Shown here piece by piece: positions 33,727 to 43,595 of a stretch of 64,000 bases of DNA. Source of the DNA: Oceanobacillus rekensis (GTDB taxonomy: Bacteria; Bacillota; Bacilli; Bacillales; Amphibacillaceae); assembly GCF_002153375.1 (NCBI RefSeq), contig NZ_MTBQ01000001.1, positions 248,001 through 312,000 of the forward strand, in the 5' to 3' direction. Numbering within the stretch: the first letter of the stretch is position 1; the number at the start of each line of letters is the position of its first letter. Made by a program: the position numbers and the translations under genes. The notes beneath the pieces were generated by a model. The model saw only the letters and a list, made by a program, of their open reading frames with translations, ran no database searches and was not told the DNA's origin.

Positions 33727-34353
33727 TTAAACCCGATCTTTCGTTAACTCTACCAGAACTTTTGTCATTGTCGTTTTAGTAATTCTGCCTATTATTTCAA
33801 GTCCTGCATCGGTATCTTTTACAACCGGCATACCGTCGATTTCTTTAGTAATTAACATATGGGCCGCATCTACCAATAAATCATCTCTACGGCATACCGC
33901 TATATTAGGCATTCGAGTCATAATAATATGAACAGGAACCAAATTTAAATCCGGTTGACCAATACTTGCACGCAATAAATCTTTACGAGATAGAACTCCA
34001 GTCAAACAGGATTTATCATCTACTACAAATAATGTCCCAACATCCTCCAAAAACATTGTTGATATGGCATCATAGACGGATACACTTTCTTTTATCGCAA
34101 TTGGTACTTGCTGAAATTCATGTACTTTATACTTTCTGATTTTTTCCGCAAGCAATTCAGAACCAGTCTTACCTGTGAAAAAATAACCAACTCGCGGTCT
34201 TGCATCCAGAAAGCCAGACATTGTTAGGATTGCTAAATCAGGCCTGAGTGTTGCCCGTGTTAAATTTAATCGATTTGCTATATTTTCACCCGTAATTGGG
34301 CCATTTCCTTTAACTATTTCTATAATTTGTTGTTGCCTTTTTGATAATTCCAC
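33727..34353 (-). CDS. ccpN: CcpN, catabolite repressor of gluconeogenic genes
   Basis: A 208-residue transcription factor with an N-terminal helix-turn-helix (about 1-60, GPITGENIANRLNLTRATLRP) and two CBS domains (about 80-205) that sense adenine nucleotides. In B. subtilis CcpN represses gapB, pckA and the small RNA SR1 on glucose. Length and gene order (glyS, ccpN, ppsR) match. Its own promoter was not identified; the gap to glyS is 89 bases and AT-rich. Confidence 0.93.
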   Translation of the reverse strand: MELSKRQQQIIEIVKGNGPITGENIANRLNLTRATLRPDLAILTMSGFLDARPRVGYFFTGKTGSELLAEKIRKYKVHEFQQVPIAIKESVSVYDAISTMFLEDVGTLFVVDDKSCLTGVLSRKDLLRASIGQPDLNLVPVHIIMTRMPNIAVCRRDDLLVDAAHMLITKEIDGMPVVKDTDAGLEIIGRITKTTMTKVLVELTKDRV

Positions 34354-34442
34354 CTTTTCACCACCTAAAATATGTCATACTAAATGTTTAATAATGTTAA
34401 TTATATAGTAAAAAGGGTGAATATGTTATACTTTTCGTTTTC

Positions 34443-36530
34443 TTACAAATGTTGTTTCCATTCAATTAACCTTAAGTCTGCAAACTCCTTGATTAAAGTA
34501 GATATGGCCTTTATTAACGCGAGGCGATTACTGCGTATTTGTTCATCATCTGCCATGACCATATTGTTATCAAAAAAGCTGTGAATCGGTTCTGCTAATG
34601 TATCTAAAGTAGCCAAAGCACCAGTTGCATTCTTATTATGGCTATTAGCATGGAAATCATCTTTAATTTGGTTGTATTGATTGAACACTTCCTTCTCCGA
34701 CTCCGTGACAAGGTTCTTAGGGCTGATTGAATGATGATCTTCTGCTTTATCCGATAGATTAAGAACACGGACCAAAGCCTCCTGTACGGACTTATATGAT
34801 TCGTCGTTTCGTTTCTCTGATAGAAGTTTTGCTTTCGAAACGGTATAGTCAAATCTTCCAATCTCCTGGTGAAGTACCGCATGAATAACATCTTGCTCTA
34901 CATTTAACTCTTTAAGCAGGTAAGAAGCGCGATGCTGGAAGAATTCATTAAGTTCTTCATCTACTTTATTCTCGTTTTGCTGTTCTATATCTGTTTTCTG
35001 ATACACTGAAATTACGATTGAAAGAATGTCTTCCAAGGAGATATCCCATTTTCTGTTTTTCATAATTCGTAAGATACCAGTAGCCTGTCTGCGCAGACCA
35101 TAGGGATCCTGGGAACCCGTTGGTGTTAGCCCAACAGCAATACAACCGACAATCGTGTCCATCTTATCTGCAATGCTTATAATTGCTCCTATCAGTGTCT
35201 TTGGAAGATCTCCGTTCGCTTGTTTTGGTAAGTAATGTTCTCTAATCGCTTGTGCAACGCTTCGATCTTCACCAAAATTCACAGCATATTTTTCTCCAAT
35301 TATACCTTGTAGTTCCGTAAATTCATTTACCATATTTGTCATTAAATCGAACTTGCTGATTTCCGCAGCTCGTAATGCCTTCTTCGTTTCACTTTCATTT
35401 AATTCTAACAAACGAGCAATGTTTTCAGTAATTGCTGTGATTCGTTTTACTTTCTCATTGATTGTTCCTAATTTCTCTTGGAATATAACCCGATCCAATT
35501 TTTCTTGATAAAAAGCAATCGATTGCTTTTTATCTTCTTCAAAGAAAAACTCCCCATCAGATAACCTCGCATGCAGCACTTTTTCATTTCCTCTTGCCAC
35601 ATTTGAAAGTTCATGTTTATTCCCATTTCTGACACCAATGAAGTGTGGTAGTAATTGATCCTCTTTGGAGACAACAGGAAAATAGCGTTGATGCTCCTTC
35701 ATAGAGGTTATTAGGACTTCGGAAGGTAATTTGAGAAACCTTTCTTCAAAGGAACCCATAAAGACAGTAGGATATTCAACGAGATTTTTAACTTCTGCCA
35801 GTAATTCTAAATCTACAGGAATTTGGAAGTTATTCACTTCCTCCAGCTCATTTATACCTTTTAAAATTAATTCCTCCCGTTCTTTGGAATTAACAATTAC
35901 AAAATTTGCAGCCAATGAAGATTCGTATTCAGAAGGTAATTCTAAGGTAATTTCGCTTCCTAGAAAACGATGACCATATGTCTTATTTCCTGTATGGACA
36001 TTGGTAATTTCAAATGGAATGATTTCATTGCCATACAATGCTACCAACCAACGAATTGGTCTTGCATAGCGAAGTGTTTCCGATGCCCATCTCATGTTTT
36101 TACCAAATTGAATGGATTCTATAATATTTTTGAATTCCGGCAGCAGATCCTGTACAGGTTTCCCCTCAATATGCTTTTTCACAAATATATATGTTGTTCC
36201 TTTTACTTCCTTTGTATATATATCTTCCGTAGTCTGGCCGTGACCTCTAGTAAAACCAATAGCTGCTTTCGACCATTCACCGTTTTCATCTTTAGCAATC
36301 TTCACTGCTGGCCCTTTTGCTTCTTCCTCGATTGTCGTTTGGAATTCAGCCATATTATTAATCAAAACTGCCAAGCGTCTTGGTGTTGAAAATGTTGTGA
36401 TGGAATCATAGGATATCCTAAGTTCCTTCAGCCAACTAGTCGTTTTATTCAGTAGTTGCTTCTCTGCATCATCAATAAACCTTGCAGGCAGTTCCTCAAG
36501 TCCAATTTCAAATAAAGCATCTTTAGCCAT
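34443..36530 (-). CDS. glyS: Glycyl-tRNA synthetase beta subunit
   Basis: A 695-residue subunit of the bacterial tetrameric (alpha2beta2) glycyl-tRNA synthetase. It starts [18 protein letters not shown], the family hallmark, and has the HD-like and DALR anticodon-binding regions in the C-terminal third. It recognises tRNA-Gly while the alpha subunit activates glycine. It overlaps glyQ by eight bases, coupling translation of the two subunits. Regulated with glyQ by the T-box leader far upstream. Confidence 0.95.
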   Translation of the reverse strand: MAKDALFEIGLEELPARFIDDAEKQLLNKTTSWLKELRISYDSITTFSTPRRLAVLINNMAEFQTTIEEEAKGPAVKIAKDENGEWSKAAIGFTRGHGQTTEDIYTKEVKGTTYIFVKKHIEGKPVQDLLPEFKNIIESIQFGKNMRWASETLRYARPIRWLVALYGNEIIPFEITNVHTGNKTYGHRFLGSEITLELPSEYESSLAANFVIVNSKEREELILKGINELEEVNNFQIPVDLELLAEVKNLVEYPTVFMGSFEERFLKLPSEVLITSMKEHQRYFPVVSKEDQLLPHFIGVRNGNKHELSNVARGNEKVLHARLSDGEFFFEEDKKQSIAFYQEKLDRVIFQEKLGTINEKVKRITAITENIARLLELNESETKKALRAAEISKFDLMTNMVNEFTELQGIIGEKYAVNFGEDRSVAQAIREHYLPKQANGDLPKTLIGAIISIADKMDTIVGCIAVGLTPTGSQDPYGLRRQATGILRIMKNRKWDISLEDILSIVISVYQKTDIEQQNENKVDEELNEFFQHRASYLLKELNVEQDVIHAVLHQEIGRFDYTVSKAKLLSEKRNDESYKSVQEALVRVLNLSDKAEDHHSISPKNLVTESEKEVFNQYNQIKDDFHANSHNKNATGALATLDTLAEPIHSFFDNNMVMADDEQIRSNRLALIKAISTLIKEFADLRLIEWKQHL

Positions 36531-37410
36531 TTAATTCTCCTCCTTCTTGGAGCATTGGAAATCCTAGTTTCTCTCTTTCAGCAACATATGCTTTGGCAAT
36601 ACTCCTTGCCAAGTTACGAATACGTGAAATATATCCTGTTCGTTCTGTTACTGAAATAACGCCTTTTGCATCCAGTAGATTAAATGTATGTGAACATTTC
36701 AAGACATAATCATAGGCAGGAAAAACAAGACCTTTCTCCATCGTGGATCTAGCTTCCTGTTCATACATCGAAAATAATTGGAAAAGCATTTCTGTATTGG
36801 ACTCTTCAAAAGTATATTTCGAATGCTCAAACTCTGGTTGATAAAATATGTCTCTAACCGTAACACCATTATTCCATTCCAACTCAAAAACATTTTCCTT
36901 ATCTTGAATGTAAGAAGCAAGTCGTTCAATCCCGTAAGTTATCTCCGCAGTAACCGGATTTGCCTCAAGCCCACCAATTTGCTGGAAATAGGTAAATTGT
37001 GTTATCTCCATCCCATCCAGCCAAACTTCCCAACCGAGTCCAGCCGCCCCCAATGTCGGATTTTCCCAGTTGTCTTCCACAAAACGGATATCATGTGCAA
37101 GTGGGTCAATTCCTAATTTTATTAGAGATTCTAGGTATAGTTCCTGGATATTATCAGGGGATGGTTTCATAATTACTTGGAATTGGTGATGTTGGTATAG
37201 ACGGTTTGGATTTTCACCATAGCGCCCGTCTGCTGGCCTTCTGGAAGGTTCTACATATGCTACATTCCACGGTTCCGGTCCAAGACTCCGCAGTAATGTC
37301 ATTGGTGACATCGTACCCGCTCCCTTTTCCGTATCATAGGCTTGCATCAGCATACAATTTTGATCTGACCAGTGTTTTTGTAATGTTAAAATCATTTCCT
37401 GGATATTCAT
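36523..37410 (-). CDS. glyQ: Glycyl-tRNA synthetase alpha subunit
   Basis: A 295-residue class II synthetase subunit forming glycyl-adenylate. Class II motifs include [32 protein letters not shown] (motif 2) and [11 protein letters not shown] (motif 3). Length is typical. The gene begins about 610 bases after the T-box terminator; that interval contains a full copy of the dispersed repeat in opposite orientation, so the leader transcript is unusually long. Confidence 0.96.
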   Translation of the reverse strand: MNIQEMILTLQKHWSDQNCMLMQAYDTEKGAGTMSPMTLLRSLGPEPWNVAYVEPSRRPADGRYGENPNRLYQHHQFQVIMKPSPDNIQELYLESLIKLGIDPLAHDIRFVEDNWENPTLGAAGLGWEVWLDGMEITQFTYFQQIGGLEANPVTAEITYGIERLASYIQDKENVFELEWNNGVTVRDIFYQPEFEHSKYTFEESNTEMLFQLFSMYEQEARSTMEKGLVFPAYDYVLKCSHTFNLLDAKGVISVTERTGYISRIRNLARSIAKAYVAEREKLGFPMLQEGGELNG

Positions 37411-37459
37411 ATCAAACTCTCCTTCTTTTCATTATCATTAATAAAGTTTTTTCTAAAAG

Positions 37460-37925
37460 GTTTATTGTTATTGCTACAAAACCTATAAACTGCGACGTAA
37501 GATAAGTATCTCATGCGACTGCTCTGGGAAATACACTGCGCGCATCCTAAGGCGGCTGGTGAGCTCCTTCATGCTGGCGCATTTCAGGGTCTCCCTATGC
37601 CTGTTTTCCCGTAGGAGTCTGCGTAATTTTCCAGAGCTAGTTAGAAGGTTGCTAAAATTACAACACTTGCAATAGCTGAAATAGCAGCACACAGCTCCAC
37701 CAGTCCGGCATCGTTTGGGTGGTGACTCTTGCGGGAACGCACGTGTCCGAAGACCCAGCAGAGTGGTCTTCTCGGACGTGGCTTGAGGCCGTGCCCGGGA
37801 AAAGCATCCGCCCAAAACGATGCCGGACGGCGGGATCAAACGCATTATTATAGGAATCAATCAGAAGTTATGTCACAGTTTATCTCAACTCTGCAATACT
37901 TTAAAAGCAACAATTCTTTTCGGTT
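37460..37925 (+). repeat. Dispersed structured repeat, copy B, inside the glyQS leader
   Basis: Homologous to 3405-3935. Module 1 is closed by GCTCTGG (37521-37527) and CCAGAGC (37631-37637). Module 2 is closed by a near-perfect stem of 17 pairs between 37703-37719 and 37811-37828 (one extra A), with a 33-base inner hairpin at 37745-37777. The left end (ACTGCGACGTAAGATAA, from about 37489) resembles the inverse of the right end (37877-37898), suggesting imperfect terminal inverted repeats. It lies between the T-box and glyQ, antisense to their transcript. The 125-codon minus-strand frame across it is not considered a gene. Confidence 0.85.
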
Positions 37926-38021
37926 GGATGTGTAACCGCAGTCCCCAAATAGCAATCAAAAAGCCTAGTTGCATTTGTATTTATGTATACAGGGAAGTTT
38001 AATACAATCTATCTACAAAAT

Positions 38022-38222
38022 AAAAACCGTCCCTATGTCTACGAGTAGATAGACATAGGGACGGTTTTCTACCGCGGTTCCACCCTACTTGCTCTGTTTA
38101 ACAGAGCCGCTTTATGACGACTGCTCCAGAGCTCCTTTCCCAGAACTCCTATTATCCAGCTCACACCTCCCTGGACTCGCTATAAATAGAAATATATTGG
38201 TACTCTTCTCTATCATCACAGT
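38022..38222 (-). promoter_or_regulatory. T-box riboswitch leader of glyQS
   Basis: On the minus strand the conserved T-box AGGGTGGAACCGCG lies at 38073-38086, upstream of a terminator (38022-38068: CCGTCCCTATGTCTA with its inverse, then T-run). Stem I features follow the order AGAGAAGAGTA, AGCGAGTCCAGG, GTGTGAGCTGGA, then GAAAGGAGC. By comparison with the B. subtilis glyQS leader (GAAAGGC) the specifier is GGA, a glycine codon (38133-38135). Uncharged tRNA-Gly should stabilise the antiterminator. A -10 TATAAT lies at 38225-38230. The only downstream genes are glyQ and glyS. Confidence 0.92.
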
Positions 38223-38286
38223 TGATTATATAATTTTAAATATGTAAAAAATGATACTGTATCTCCTTGAATATGTCAATCTCTAC

Positions 38287-39030
38287 CTATTTTAATTTAT
38301 CCAATTGATCTAAAAACTTCCTTGACTTCAAATAAAAACCACCATATTGATCATAATAGTTATTCAATATTTGTCTCAGCAAGTTTTGGTTTTCAGGCTT
38401 CATTGAAATTGTTCCAATGCGCTCCAATCCAACCGATGAGAAAATATGGAGTAATTTAGCGAGTGAATCAGATAGTGTAATCGCCCTCTCATCCAGATGC
38501 TTGCATTTCGTACAAAGCATGCCACCTTCAGTTATAGAAAATGTAAATGGTAGGTTTAGATTACCACAATTGGTACAGCGATTTACGGTCGGCGCAAAAC
38601 CACCTTTTTCAAATAGCTTCAATTCATACATGATAACCGGGATATCTGCCTCTTCATTTTCAGAAATCCATGTCATTGTTTGATGGAATTGATCAAAAAG
38701 ATAGGGATCCGGAATTTTGGAATCAAGCAATTTATCTGTCAGTTCCGTAATATAGGCAGCATAAGAGGTTTTAATAATATCTTCTCTTATCGCTCGGAAG
38801 GAATCAATGATTTCACCCTGTTGTATCGTACTGAGACCAGTGTTCATATATACAAAAAATTGTGCGTAGATAAATGGCTGCGTTACAGCAGCCATTCTGC
38901 TTTTTGTCTTTTTCGCACCTCTCGCTATTGCTGTAAATTTACCGATGTTTTTACTGAAAATTGTTATAATCTTATGTGTTTCTCCATAATCCAGTGTTTT
39001 GATAACAATTCCGTTTATTTTTTCAAGCAC
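38287..39030 (-). CDS. recO: DNA repair protein RecO
   Basis: A 247-residue recombination mediator that helps load RecA on SSB-coated DNA. It has an N-terminal OB fold (GIVIKTLDYGETHKIITIF) and a C-terminal zinc-binding part (CTNCGNLNLPF and CTKCKHLDE), then YLKSRKFLDQL. The start is GTG at 39030 (read VLEKINGIV), with AGAGGTG at six bases; the upstream open frame has no site. This corresponds to the B. subtilis start. It follows yqzL and precedes the glyQS T-box. Confidence 0.93.
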   Translation of the reverse strand: MLEKINGIVIKTLDYGETHKIITIFSKNIGKFTAIARGAKKTKSRMAAVTQPFIYAQFFVYMNTGLSTIQQGEIIDSFRAIREDIIKTSYAAYITELTDKLLDSKIPDPYLFDQFHQTMTWISENEEADIPVIMYELKLFEKGGFAPTVNRCTNCGNLNLPFTFSITEGGMLCTKCKHLDERAITLSDSLAKLLHIFSSVGLERIGTISMKPENQNLLRQILNNYYDQYGGFYLKSRKFLDQLDKLK

Positions 39031-39075
39031 ACCGTTCACCTCTCTTCCCCAATAGGAGATGATACAGATCAACTA

Positions 39076-39222
39076 TTATAATTTCGCATCCAGTGAAGCT
39101 ATATTTTCAGATTCAGCTTGTCCATTCTCTTGTACAGATGTTGCATTTTCCAACTCTTTCATTAACAAATAGGTTTCAATGTTTCCTGTCTGACTAAAGA
39201 CTTTCCATGTTAGATCGACCAC
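39076..39222 (-). CDS. yqzL: YqzL-like small protein
   Basis: A 48-residue protein read from GTG at 39222 (VVDLTWKVFSQTGNIETYLL), with GAAAGGTGGGG upstream. The core TWKVFSQTGNIETYLLMKELE is the YqzL family signature, and the gene lies between era and recO as in B. subtilis. Function unknown. The C-terminal half is acidic and poorly conserved. It lies in a run era-yqzL-recO, likely one transcript. Confidence 0.88.
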   Translation of the reverse strand: MVDLTWKVFSQTGNIETYLLMKELENATSVQENGQAESENIASLDAKL

Positions 39223-39317
39223 AAGAAACCCCACCTTTCTTTCATTTTGTTTGAAAATGTAACTCACTATTTAGAGTGGCTCAAAGCTTCAATTTCATTA
39301 GTATAAAAAATTACCAA

Positions 39318-40226
39318 CTAATATTCATCTTTACGGAAGCCATATTCACGCAGCTGATTTTCTTTATTACGCCAATCTTTTTTTACCTTTATCCACAGTT
39401 CCAGATATACTTTGGATCCAAGTAATGCTTCAATATCCTTCCGGGCATATCTGCCGATTCTTTTCAGCATACTGCCCTGTTTTCCGATTAAAATTCCCTT
39501 TTGTGTGCTTCTTTCCGTAACAATTATTGCTTGGATTAAGATCTTTTCTTGTTCTCTTTCTTCAATGTTTTCGATAACTACCGCAATGGAATGTGGAATC
39601 TCTTCCTTCGTCAAATGTAATACTTTTTCCCTTATTAGTTCTGAGATAACAAATCGTTCCGGGTGATCTGTGACCTGGTCAGCTGGGTAATACTGAGGAC
39701 CTTCCTCTAAATGCCCTTTTAATACATCTAGTAAATGATCCACATTATTTCCTTCCAGTGCTGAAATCGGGATAATCTCTTCAAAATCATATTTTTCATT
39801 GTATTGTTCAATTAACTGGAATACTTCTTCCGGTTTGATAAGGTCAATTTTATTAATGATAAGGAAGACAGGGCTTTTCACCTTTTGCAATAAATCAATG
39901 ATATATTGATCTCCTCTTCCGTATCCTTCCTTTGCATTAATCATAAATATCACTGCATCCACTTCGTTTAGTGTGTTCTCAGCAACATTAACCATAAAAT
40001 CACCAAGGCGGTGTTTTGGCTTATGGATTCCTGGTGTATCAATAAACACCATTTGTGCATCATCTGTTGTAAGAACGCCTTGTATTTTATTTCGAGTTGT
40101 TTGAGCCTTATCACTCATAATCGCGATCTTTTGTCCAATAACACGATTCATAAATGTTGACTTCCCAACATTTGGTCTTCCGACAATTGTAATAAATCCT
40201 GATTTAAAATTCGTATTTGTATTCAT
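39318..40226 (-). CDS. era: GTPase Era
   Basis: A 302-residue GTPase needed for 30S subunit maturation. The G-motifs are GRPNVGKS (about 17), [10 protein letters not shown] (about 62) and NKID (about 126). The C-terminal KH domain (about 205-290, with [19 protein letters not shown]) binds the 3' end of 16S rRNA. Length matches B. subtilis Era (301). The cytidine deaminase gene cdd that usually lies between era and dgkA is absent; a 199-base gap takes its place. Confidence 0.96.
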   Translation of the reverse strand: MNTNTNFKSGFITIVGRPNVGKSTFMNRVIGQKIAIMSDKAQTTRNKIQGVLTTDDAQMVFIDTPGIHKPKHRLGDFMVNVAENTLNEVDAVIFMINAKEGYGRGDQYIIDLLQKVKSPVFLIINKIDLIKPEEVFQLIEQYNEKYDFEEIIPISALEGNNVDHLLDVLKGHLEEGPQYYPADQVTDHPERFVISELIREKVLHLTKEEIPHSIAVVIENIEEREQEKILIQAIIVTERSTQKGILIGKQGSMLKRIGRYARKDIEALLGSKVYLELWIKVKKDWRNKENQLREYGFRKDEY

Positions 40227-40401
40227 GTTGTGTCCTCCGAGACGTTTTCTTTTATATTTTATATAATACTACAAATAATGCGTGCTTTCACTAAATCGAC
40301 AAAACCTTTAAAAAGATTATCTTTTCTCCTAAAGTACCACATATATAAATGAAAACAAAAAAAGAAGTCTATTAAGACTAAACAAATTTATATATAAAAT
40401 T

Positions 40402-40428
40402 AAAAAAAGCCCTAAATCAAAGGGCTTA
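40402..40428 (-). terminator. Terminator of the pgpH-ybeY-dgkA unit
   Basis: AAGCCCT and AGGGCTT form the stem with a T-run on the minus strand, directly at the dgkA stop. Confidence 0.75.
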
Positions 40429-40800
40429 GAGTATACTATCCAATTTTGGAAGGAAGATGAGGAGACCAACTATTAGTGCAATAATCGCTGTAATCAACAC
40501 AACACCTGCAGCGACATCTTTTATTATTTTAGCAGATGGATGTATTTCAGGTTTTAAATAATCGATCATTTTTTCAATCACACTATTTATTAGTTCGGCC
40601 ATGAGCACAAGACCAATAACTAGAACAATTATCGCCCATTCCATATTGGATAGATGAAAAGTAAACCCAGCTACTATTGCCAAAACAGCTGCAATGAGAT
40701 GGATTCGAAAATTATATTCAGTTTTGTAAATTTCTTTTATACCATTCCAGGCATAGGAAAACCCAATTCTTCTTCGTTTATCTTTCAAGTCCAAACTCAC
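40426..40800 (-). CDS. dgkA: Undecaprenol/diacylglycerol kinase DgkA
   Basis: A 124-residue membrane kinase with three transmembrane helices. The active-site helix MAELINSVIEKMIDYLKPEIH (about 65) is the family signature. The Gram-positive enzyme phosphorylates undecaprenol, refilling the lipid carrier for wall synthesis. Its start overlaps the end of ybeY by 23 bases, so translation is coupled. Confidence 0.94.
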   Translation of the reverse strand: MSLDLKDKRRRIGFSYAWNGIKEIYKTEYNFRIHLIAAVLAIVAGFTFHLSNMEWAIIVLVIGLVLMAELINSVIEKMIDYLKPEIHPSAKIIKDVAAGVVLITAIIALIVGLLIFLPKLDSIL

Positions 40801-41242
40801 CTAGAATTTCTTCCTGTCTCTTAAACATTTTTTTCTCATCTGTCTTATTCATATGGTCATACCCTAACAAATGAAGAAAGCCGTGAACCGTTAGGAATGC
40901 AAGTTCCCTTTCATACGTATGATCGTATTCAATGGCCTGTTCTTTTGCCTTATCGACAGAAATGACAATATCTCCGAGTATCATTGGAATATCATCGCCG
41001 ACAATGTCCATTTCCCCCTCCACGGATTCCTGCATGGCAAAGGAGATAACATCTGTTGGGGAATCTTTTTGCCTGTAATTCCGATTAAGCTCCTGGATTT
41101 CTTTATTGTCCACGAAATTTACAGACATTTCTGCCTCACGAACGATTCCCTCTTTTTGAGCAGCAAAAATCAATAGCCTCTGTATGAGATCGACATAGTC
41201 GGTCTGTACAGAATTTGTCTTATCATGAAAGTCAATATGCAT
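40778..41242 (-). CDS. ybeY: Endoribonuclease YbeY
   Basis: A 154-residue zinc-dependent RNase used in 16S rRNA 3'-end processing and ribosome quality control. The metal motif HGFLHLLGYDH is at about 121-131, and LNRNYRQKDSPTDVISFAM lies in the middle. Length is typical. The start directly abuts the pgpH stop, and the end overlaps dgkA. Confidence 0.95.
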   Translation of the reverse strand: MHIDFHDKTNSVQTDYVDLIQRLLIFAAQKEGIVREAEMSVNFVDNKEIQELNRNYRQKDSPTDVISFAMQESVEGEMDIVGDDIPMILGDIVISVDKAKEQAIEYDHTYERELAFLTVHGFLHLLGYDHMNKTDEKKMFKRQEEILGEFGLER

Positions 41243-43378
41243 TCAATTTGCCTCCTTCATTGGATATTGTATTCTTGAATGGAAAATCCCTTTGAGAGAT
41301 TTACATATGGCACCCTGAATTATCTTCAGTTCCTTTAATGTTAAAGGACTTTCATCCAATTGTCCATCAGAGACTTTATCTTTTACAATTGAAGCCACGA
41401 TCTCTTCAATTTTTTCCTTCGTTGGTTCCTTTAAAGAACGGACGGCAGCTTCCACAGAATCACAAATACAAATAATGGCCGCTTCCTTCGTCTGTGGATT
41501 CGGGCCTGGATACCTGTAATCAGCTTCTCTCACATCTTCATTATTTTCTTTCTCCTTAAAGTAAAAGAATTTAACTAACGAGGTAGCATGATGCTGCTTA
41601 GCAATATCAATTATTTCTTCCGGTAATTTATGCTCCTTCAGCATTTCTGCACCATTATTTGCATGGCTGATGATAATTTCTGCACTTTCTTTTGGTTCTA
41701 GAAAATCATGCGGGTTTCTCATAGAAACTTGGTTTTCAATAAAATAATGTGGTTGAATGGTTTTACCAATATCATGATAGTAAGCACCCACTCTAGCCAA
41801 CAAACCATTTGCACCAACTGCTTCACACGCTGTTTCACTTATATTTGCAACCATAACAGAATGGTGATAGGTTCCAGGTGCTTCTGTTAGGAGTTTTTTC
41901 ATTAACGGCTGATTTGGGTTTGAGAGTTGCAGTAACTTAATATCGGTAAGAATGCCAAGTACTGTTTCAAAAACAGGAAGTAAGCCAATGGTTAGTACGG
42001 TAGCAAGGAATGCTGAAACAATACCGTAACTTGCATGTGTAATAAGGTCACTCCAGGAATATTTTTCAAACGAAAGAAATAGAAATAGTAATACAGTTAA
42101 TATATTTACGATAGCTATTCCAGTACCACCTTTTAAAATTGCCAGTCTGTCTTTTGTATTCATTAAGAAAATAATTCCAGCCAGCTGTGACAATAGAAAA
42201 TAAATCCCTACCTCCACATTCAATGCATCAGCAATCTGATTATTAAAGATAACGCTTCCTAATATAGAGTAAAGTGCTGCGAGTATGATGGCAGTCCTCT
42301 CATTTACTAATATTTTAATTAGCAAAACACCAGTAGCAATCGGTGTTGCAAAGAAAAGCTGATTTGCTTGTGTACTAAATAAGCTGATAATTTTCATTAG
42401 TGAAACGACGATAAGACAAGTTAAGAAAACAGCTATAATTTTGCCGGAATTCCAGTCGTTTTCTTTTGCTGTCCGATACATTTCCAAACCTATCAAACTA
42501 CAAATTAAAATGATAAGAAGTGCAAGCCCAATTAAGGGAAAGATGTTTCTCTCTTCGTCCAGCAGTCCAACAAGTTCCAGCTGTTCATAGATTTCATTTG
42601 TGATTGGCTGCCCCTCTCTTACAATAACTTCACCAGCTCGAATCATTGCCGGATCGACGATCGTCGCAGCTTCCTTTCTTGCTTCAGATGTCTTTTCATA
42701 ATCAAAGAAGGAATTTTCCGTAATAGCAAAGTCTGTAAGTTCATTCAATGGTTCTTTCAATGATTCTCCAAGATTAGAAAATTGGATTAGCTGTCTCATA
42801 TTTGTTTTTGCCGTTTGCAGATTCTCTGTTCTTACACCATGATTCAGTGTTTCTTCTAAAGCTGTTATGTAATTATTTTTCGCTTTTTCTAAATCGTCTT
42901 GAGAAAAATTAAAAAATTTAATTAGCGTACTATCGTCTACAGAATTACTAATTTCTTCTGATAATATCTGTTTTAAATTTGTTACTTTCTCTTGATCTGT
43001 TAATGGGCCCTGTGCCGTATCTTCCGTTCTATCTGTGACCACCTGTTCTTCTTTCAGTTTGGTAACAGCAGCAAACAATTCTTTTATATAACTAATTTGT
43101 TCATTGGTTACTTCATTCGAAATATCATATCGATCCTGGACAGATTGAACGGTTTCCCGAGTTTTCCGTTTTGTTTCCTTTTCATTTTCTATCGTAATTG
43201 GTGAGCGTATTATTGCATTGGCATTACTAAATCGTTCAATATCATATGTCTCCGTATGTACATTGTTTAGCGTTATTAAAAAGAAAAAAATGCCTAGCAA
43301 AATAACAGGCAGCAATATAAAAATCCAACCATGTTTTTTCTTTAGAGATTTCATGCTGCTTCTTATTATGTCAATCAT
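41243..43378 (-). CDS. pgpH: PgpH, 7TM-HD cyclic-di-AMP phosphodiesterase
   Basis: A 711-residue membrane protein. After one N-terminal helix (about 15-38) comes an extracellular 7TM-HDED domain (about 40-275), seven helices (about 280-470) and a cytoplasmic HD domain with HHSVMVANISE and YHDIGKT (about 505-545), which hydrolyses c-di-AMP. The ATG at 43378 follows GGGGTG at six bases and gives exactly the length of B. subtilis PgpH (711). In B. subtilis it follows phoH directly; here 217 bases with a repeat remnant and a hairpin lie between. Confidence 0.94.
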   Translation of the reverse strand: MIDIIRSSMKSLKKKHGWIFILLPVILLGIFFFLITLNNVHTETYDIERFSNANAIIRSPITIENEKETKRKTRETVQSVQDRYDISNEVTNEQISYIKELFAAVTKLKEEQVVTDRTEDTAQGPLTDQEKVTNLKQILSEEISNSVDDSTLIKFFNFSQDDLEKAKNNYITALEETLNHGVRTENLQTAKTNMRQLIQFSNLGESLKEPLNELTDFAITENSFFDYEKTSEARKEAATIVDPAMIRAGEVIVREGQPITNEIYEQLELVGLLDEERNIFPLIGLALLIILICSLIGLEMYRTAKENDWNSGKIIAVFLTCLIVVSLMKIISLFSTQANQLFFATPIATGVLLIKILVNERTAIILAALYSILGSVIFNNQIADALNVEVGIYFLLSQLAGIIFLMNTKDRLAILKGGTGIAIVNILTVLLFLFLSFEKYSWSDLITHASYGIVSAFLATVLTIGLLPVFETVLGILTDIKLLQLSNPNQPLMKKLLTEAPGTYHHSVMVANISETACEAVGANGLLARVGAYYHDIGKTIQPHYFIENQVSMRNPHDFLEPKESAEIIISHANNGAEMLKEHKLPEEIIDIAKQHHATSLVKFFYFKEKENNEDVREADYRYPGPNPQTKEAAIICICDSVEAAVRSLKEPTKEKIEEIVASIVKDKVSDGQLDESPLTLKELKIIQGAICKSLKGIFHSRIQYPMKEAN

Positions 43379-43413
43379 TCGCATCACCCCACTGTTAAAC
43401 AGTTATACAGAAA

Positions 43414-43437
43414 TAAGACCCTACTTACAGGGTCTTA
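43414..43437. terminator. Hairpin upstream of pgpH, possible terminator of phoH
   Basis: AAGACCCT and AGGGTCTT pair. A T-rich tract follows on the plus strand and a weaker one on the minus strand, so termination of phoH transcripts is possible but uncertain. Confidence 0.5.
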
Positions 43438-43469
43438 CTTCTTTTTTATTGGCTATTTTGAAAAGAATG

Positions 43470-43570
43470 TGACTGCGGGTTGCGGCTGTCCGAATTAACT
43501 TGTTTCCAATATTAGCGATTCAGATCAATAGTTACTTCGCAGTTTGCTTCACACCCCGAGGTTTATAAAG
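43470..43570 (-). repeat. Truncated end of the dispersed repeat between phoH and pgpH
   Basis: The 15 bases at 43530-43544 are the exact inverse of 9189-9203 (AACTGCGAAGTAACT). Nearby GACTGCGGGTTGCG...GTCCGA resembles GACTGCGATTACTCGTCCGA at about 9133. Only a short part of the element remains, with no full module. Confidence 0.5.
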
Positions 43571-43595
43571 AAAGAACCATTGTGAATAAAGCTTT

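Noticed and set aside
37483-37860. 125-codon minus-strand frame between the T-box and glyQ
   Set aside because: It lies wholly in repeat copy B; its low-complexity Arg/Ser/Cys composition and lack of a binding site argue against coding, although position after the T-box made it worth considering.
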